DNA of 39,855 bases, taken from the NCBI GenBank assembly GCA_903874955.1, contig CAIQTY010000037.1, positions 69,397 to 109,251 of the forward strand. The letters run 5' to 3'. The translations under genes and the position numbers were made by a program. The notes beneath the pieces are model-generated. The model ran no database searches. It was not told the DNA's origin and worked only from the letters and a program-made list of their open reading frames with translations. Shown here piece after piece: positions 36,409-39,855 of this stretch (positions within the stretch are counted from its first letter, which is position 1; the number at the start of each line of letters is the position of its first letter). This stretch comes from an uncultured Alphaproteobacteria bacterium (GTDB lineage Bacteria > Pseudomonadota > Alphaproteobacteria > Paracaedibacterales > CAITNM01).

Positions 36409-37368
36409 ATGCTTCACATAGCCTGGTTAATCTTTGTAGGCGTGTTCTCAGATTTTGGATTTTGTTCAGACAAGGATTTTCATTTCGGTGAAAGAGTCCT
36501 CAATTCAAATTCCACTGCTTCGATAGGGACTTATACATGTCCTAATCTGCTAATTACTAACCTTAACCAGGCAATAGATGGATGCATTAACCGAGGAAGA
36601 AAACCTATTCTTCTTTGTGACATTGATGAAACATTGGTCAAAGTTTTAATGCATGAAGGAAATAAGTGCTTCCTTCCCACTCAATTTGGGATGTTTTTAA
36701 ATGAATCGTCTATTTTAAGTAAATGCTTTGGCTTATTGGCCTTGACAGCTCGTAGTATTAGGGATCCTAAGATTCTTGATCAAACAGTCCAAACGCTAAC
36801 GACATGCAGCCCTAAATTCTATAAATTTATCAGTAGAAATAAAAATTTTGGGAGGAACCCTCAATATCAATCTGGACTTAGGGTCATCAATGGATTTTTA
36901 TACGAAAAAGGCATCATCATAATGGGGGATACGCAAAAGACCAAATATCAAACGATGCAAAGTTTCTTTACTATGAAGCCATTACCAAATCAAGAGTATG
37001 AAATTTTCTTTATTGATAATGACCAAGGTTGGTTTCCGGAATTTGTTAACCATCAGGGGCATGGTCTGATTCGCTTCGCTCATGCTTTTCACTATAATTT
37101 TGACGCATGCGAGCAAAAGGAGTTTTATAAAATCCCATCTCCTATACCTGAGGGTGCGCCTAAAGATAATGAAGGATGGGAAGTTTTGGATTCTGCTGAA
37201 GAGTTAAGAAAGGAAGAGTTAAGAGAAGAAGAAGCAAGAGACGAGGCGGCTGATTATAGAGGGTTTGAAATTAGAGAATTGGCAGGTGCTACTCAAGCTC
37301 CTGGTACAATAATAGACTGGTTGCGTTCTTCCTCCTTAAAGGGATTGTTGACGTCATTCAAGCTTTAA
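36409..37368 (+). CDS. Secreted DUF2608/HAD-like phosphatase
   Basis: 319 residues with a signal peptide (MLHIAWLIFVGVFSDFGFCS, then DKD) that lacks a basic start. HAD motif I is DIDET at 71-75, motif II is T113 in LLALTARS, the lysine lies in DTQKTKYQ (177-179), and motif III is FIDND (D203, D205), so the site looks complete. DUF2608 proteins are exported HAD enzymes of Legionella, chlamydia-like and other intracellular bacteria. The C-terminal 60 residues are Glu/Arg-rich. The only good ribosome binding site (AGGAGAG, 36381-36387) is over 20 bases before the ATG, too far, so the exact start or an upstream frame lesion deserves doubt. The last 11 bases overlap the convergent ornithine aminotransferase gene. 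Confidence 0.78.
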   Translation: MLHIAWLIFVGVFSDFGFCSDKDFHFGERVLNSNSTASIGTYTCPNLLITNLNQAIDGCINRGRKPILLCDIDETLVKVLMHEGNKCFLPTQFGMFLNESSILSKCFGLLALTARSIRDPKILDQTVQTLTTCSPKFYKFISRNKNFGRNPQYQSGLRVINGFLYEKGIIIMGDTQKTKYQTMQSFFTMKPLPNQEYEIFFIDNDQGWFPEFVNHQGHGLIRFAHAFHYNFDACEQKEFYKIPSPIPEGAPKDNEGWEVLDSAEELRKEELREEEARDEAADYRGFEIRELAGATQAPGTIIDWLRSSSLKGLLTSFKL

Positions 37369-38554
37369 GGACATCTTCAATGATTACTAAAGCATAGTCA
37401 ATTTCAGCTTTAGTAATAATAAGGGGCGGTGCGAAGCGCACAACAGTTTCGTGGGTTTCTTTGGAAAGAATGCCTCTTTCCATCAGTATCTCACAGGTTC
37501 TTCGCCCATTTTTCATGTTAGGATCTAGGTCAACGCCAATCCATAAACCTTTGCCCCGGACTTCTCTGACCGCACTGGAGCCGATGGTTTTTATCCCACT
37601 TAAAAAATATTCTCCAAGGGCAGCGCTATTTTGCAAATAATTGTCTCTATCCATGATTTCAAGCGCTTTAAAGGCAATCGCGCAGGCGAGGGGGTTGCCG
37701 CCAAAGGTTGACCCATGACTGCCAGGGTTAAACACATCCATAAGCGCTGCACGCCCCACCAAAGCGGATACAGGGTACAATCCTCCCCCAAGGGCTTTGC
37801 CCAAAATTACGCCATCAGGCTTTACATCTTCATGGGAGCAAGCTAACCACGCCCCGGTGCGGCCAATGCCTGATTGGATTTCATCGCAAATTAGTAATAC
37901 ATTTTCAGCCCTGCATAGCTGCTCTAGCTTTTTAAGCCAACCACTTGGGGGAAGCACAATACCTGCCTCTCCTTGAATGGGCTCCACCAACACGGCACAA
38001 GTATTTTTGTTGATCAATTTTTCAACTGCTTCAAGGTCACCAAAAGGCGCTATATGAAAACCAGGTAGGTAGGGCCCAAAGTGATGGCGATAGTCTTGCT
38101 CTGATGAAAAACTTACAATCCCAACCGTGCGCCCATGGAAATTATTTCCAAATACAATAATCTCCGCTTTATTATCTGCAATACCTTTGTGGGCATACCC
38201 CCAGCGTCTTGCTGCCTTGATTGCGGTTTCCACGGCCTCAGCTCCCGTGTTCATCAGTAAGGCTCGATCATATTCTAAAAGGGTACAGAGTTTTTCAAGG
38301 AAAATCGGCATGGTATCGCTGTAAAAAGCCCTTGAACACATAGAAAGTTTCTGAGATTGTGCGTGCATCACAGCGATAAGCTCAGGGTGACAGTGACCGT
38401 GGGAAACCGCAGAATAGGCCGACATCATATCAAGATATTTTTTTCCGTTAACATCCCAAAGCCATACCCCCTGACCCTTATTCAGTACAACGGGAAGGGG
38501 ATGATAGTTTTGAGCGCCATAACTGGCATCAAGATTTTTGATGTGCTGTTCCAT
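37358..38554 (-). CDS. rocD: Ornithine aminotransferase
   Basis: PLP enzyme converting ornithine and 2-oxoglutarate to glutamate semialdehyde and glutamate, in arginine breakdown or proline synthesis. 398 residues, fold type I, class III. PLP lysine K253 in GVILGKALGGG; D224 in LICDEIQSGIGRTG binds the pyridine nitrogen; STFGGNPLAC follows. MSAYSAVSHGHCHP near residue 44 is the ornithine aminotransferase form of this stretch, which favours it over acetylornithine or GABA aminotransferases. No strong ribosome binding site is seen before ATG 38554. Its last codons overlap the DUF2608 gene tail to tail by 11 bases. Confidence 0.93.
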   Translation of the reverse strand: MEQHIKNLDASYGAQNYHPLPVVLNKGQGVWLWDVNGKKYLDMMSAYSAVSHGHCHPELIAVMHAQSQKLSMCSRAFYSDTMPIFLEKLCTLLEYDRALLMNTGAEAVETAIKAARRWGYAHKGIADNKAEIIVFGNNFHGRTVGIVSFSSEQDYRHHFGPYLPGFHIAPFGDLEAVEKLINKNTCAVLVEPIQGEAGIVLPPSGWLKKLEQLCRAENVLLICDEIQSGIGRTGAWLACSHEDVKPDGVILGKALGGGLYPVSALVGRAALMDVFNPGSHGSTFGGNPLACAIAFKALEIMDRDNYLQNSAALGEYFLSGIKTIGSSAVREVRGKGLWIGVDLDPNMKNGRRTCEILMERGILSKETHETVVRFAPPLIITKAEIDYALVIIEDVLKA

Positions 38555-38650
38555 GTACTAACTACTTAGAGCTTTAGGTATAATAATATCACGAAAGGCT
38601 TAGCTTGTTCAGGCGTTCTCTTATTAATTTAAACGAAATGATCAAATACT

Positions 38651-38670
38651 GGGAGGTGAGTAACCCTCCC
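38651..38670 (-). terminator. Hairpin after the secreted orphan gene
   Basis: GGGAGG (38651-38656) pairs with CCTCCC (38665-38670), 14 bases beyond the stop of the minus-strand gene at 38684-39787. The following minus-strand bases (AGTATTTGAT) are only modestly T-rich. Confidence 0.55.
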
Positions 38671-38683
38671 AAGCAATTATTTT

Positions 38684-39787
38684 TTAGTTATGCTGAGTTC
38701 CACAACTACAAACGTTTACCAAAACAACGGGCCTTAGATCCACTGGGAAAAAATTGAAAATGGCATTGAATAAGCTGTTAGTATCAATAATATCAAACAT
38801 TTTAACTGCCTGAGCTCTGTTTCCTGAATTGACAAGATAAATAGGTGCACCAATTGCATCGGTCAGCAAAGATCCATGCCTTCTGCGGGTATTCTCAGTG
38901 ATTTGGTATAGCCTATTTAGGTTTGGATCATTAAAAATTGCTTGCAGCCCAGGAAGAATAATGACGCCTGCGGGAACGGTAGCAGGTTGCATTGCTGAAG
39001 TCGCGAGTTCTACTAAATTTGAAAGGTCTCTTGCAACATCATCGTCTTTTGCTGCTGGAACAGGTGCATCATTTACTATTCTATACAGTTGCTCTCCAGT
39101 TCTAGGATCTAGATACTTTAAGTTATTTCGAACCCGGAAAGCCTGAAAAGCGTTGAAATTAGAAGTTTCTGCACCTGTTAAATTTCGAGCTACAACACCT
39201 GGTGCTGCTGGCGGAACTAATTCATTAATAACTGGTTCAAGCGCAGAAATTAAAGATGGAATATCTTTTATATCTCTTATATCGGCTGCTTGGTTTCGTA
39301 CTCCTCTATTGAGTTCAAATAAATCGTGGTTTAGACAGTCCTTAGCCACTCTACCTAGAGATAATCTTTTTCTTTTAAGAAGGGTTAGAAGATTGCTCCA
39401 TCTTGTATCTGATGCAATTACAGTAAGTTCAGCAGATCTTACACTAGGTTGAGGAAGATTTGCAGCAGCTGCTCCTCCGACAACTTCTGGTGCGGGCATA
39501 AGGTAAGATGCTAAAAGTGTTCCGGCATTAAATACTGAATTAGGGGTTGTTAGAGTCACATCAGCATCATATCCCGCTTGGACCAAAACATTTTTATCGT
39601 TTAGTCGATGCAAAGGCTCGTCAGTCTGAAGATCTTTCCATACGTTTCCGCAAGATGCTCTGTAACTAATTAAGGTCTCGATGGTGCTTATTTCTCCTGG
39701 TGCCAAGACAGCTCTTGTCGCTGGCGATGAAGATGATGCAAATAGCGTACTTAATATAAGGGGGAGTAATAAGAATTTTGAGGACAT
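38684..39787 (-). CDS. Secreted protein of unknown function
   Basis: 367 residues with a clear signal peptide (MSSKFLLLPLILSTLFASSS). GGAG lies about 7 bases before ATG 39787, so the start is firm. I recognise no family. The mature chain is rich in Ala, Asn, Asp and Leu, has no further membrane segment, and carries a short basic patch (LLKRKRLSLGRVAKDC) and Pro/Ala linkers (LVPPAAPGVVARNLTG). Six or so cysteines are spread along it, including a C-x-C near the end (NVCSCGTQHN), which could form disulfides after export. The codon use is less AT-rich than that of the other secreted orphans. Nothing around it hints at a function. Confidence 0.7.
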   Translation of the reverse strand: MSSKFLLLPLILSTLFASSSSPATRAVLAPGEISTIETLISYRASCGNVWKDLQTDEPLHRLNDKNVLVQAGYDADVTLTTPNSVFNAGTLLASYLMPAPEVVGGAAAANLPQPSVRSAELTVIASDTRWSNLLTLLKRKRLSLGRVAKDCLNHDLFELNRGVRNQAADIRDIKDIPSLISALEPVINELVPPAAPGVVARNLTGAETSNFNAFQAFRVRNNLKYLDPRTGEQLYRIVNDAPVPAAKDDDVARDLSNLVELATSAMQPATVPAGVIILPGLQAIFNDPNLNRLYQITENTRRRHGSLLTDAIGAPIYLVNSGNRAQAVKMFDIIDTNSLFNAIFNFFPVDLRPVVLVNVCSCGTQHN

Positions 39788-39855
39788 AATCAGGCTCCGT
39801 AAAATTAAACCTCAACCAGAATGCCCAAAAAAAATTAATAAAATATTAAATTAAT

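Noticed and set aside
1..39855. tRNA, rRNA, CRISPR, insertion sequence or prophage
   Set aside because: No cloverleaf-like genes, no regular spaced repeats, no transposase or integrase and no phage structural genes were seen; the VgrG belongs to the type VI class and stands without phage neighbours.

Overview
The window is AT-rich bacterial DNA, probably from a host-associated (intracellular) alphaproteobacterium of the Holosporales/Paracaedibacter kind. This is an inference. It rests on an alphaproteobacterial-looking TatA, a DUF6314 protein, an Atm1-type ABC exporter, a long B12-dependent ribonucleotide reductase, an aromatic amino-acid permease and a VgrG spike, and on many signal-peptide proteins with eukaryote-like or orphan sequences (leucine-rich repeats, a torsin-like AAA+ domain, Sel1/YoeB, a DUF2608 phosphatase). 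No rRNA, tRNA, CRISPR array or insertion sequence was recognised. No stretch over about 300 bases lacks a gene once the pseudogene at 11994-14051 is counted.

Layout. 1-3590: 3' part of maeB (malic enzyme with a phosphotransacetylase-like tail) followed at once by pepA. 3865-5804: two secreted orphan proteins, the first a cysteine-type leucine-rich-repeat protein. 5869-6579 (-): Bax-inhibitor-1 family membrane protein. 6833-9022: receptor adenylate cyclase. 9038-10572 (-): tatA and gltX, overlapping by ATGA. 10701-11885: secreted DUF4424 protein. 11994-14051: relic of a secreted Sel1-like protein ending in a YoeB-like RNase toxin domain. 14094-17942 (-): old yellow enzyme, a large secreted alpha/beta hydrolase and a site-2 protease homologue. 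18150-21722: nrdJ. 21922-23508: exported AAA+ protein with a torsin-like degenerate P-loop.

23545-29590 (-) is one compact transcription unit in the order cydP, cydA, cydB, cydX, Atm1-type ABC exporter, FAD amine oxidase. Two of its members, cydX (30 aa) and cydP (49 aa), are tiny genes found here by reading the gaps. 29720-33184: dnaJ, aromatic amino-acid permease, DUF6314 protein and LOG-family hydrolase. 33308-36290: vgrG plus a MORN-repeat protein that starts at TTG four bases after vgrG. 36409-38554: secreted DUF2608 HAD phosphatase, overlapping tail to tail with ornithine aminotransferase. 38684-39787 (-): secreted orphan.

Together the genes suggest microaerobic respiration through cytochrome bd, growth on imported amino acids and peptides (PepA, aromatic permease, ornithine aminotransferase, malic enzyme), DNA precursor synthesis that depends on cobalamin, and a scattered set of exported proteins, each sitting alone between housekeeping genes, that are good candidates for host interaction. 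Several start codons were moved from the longest possible frame to one with a ribosome binding site and signal peptide.
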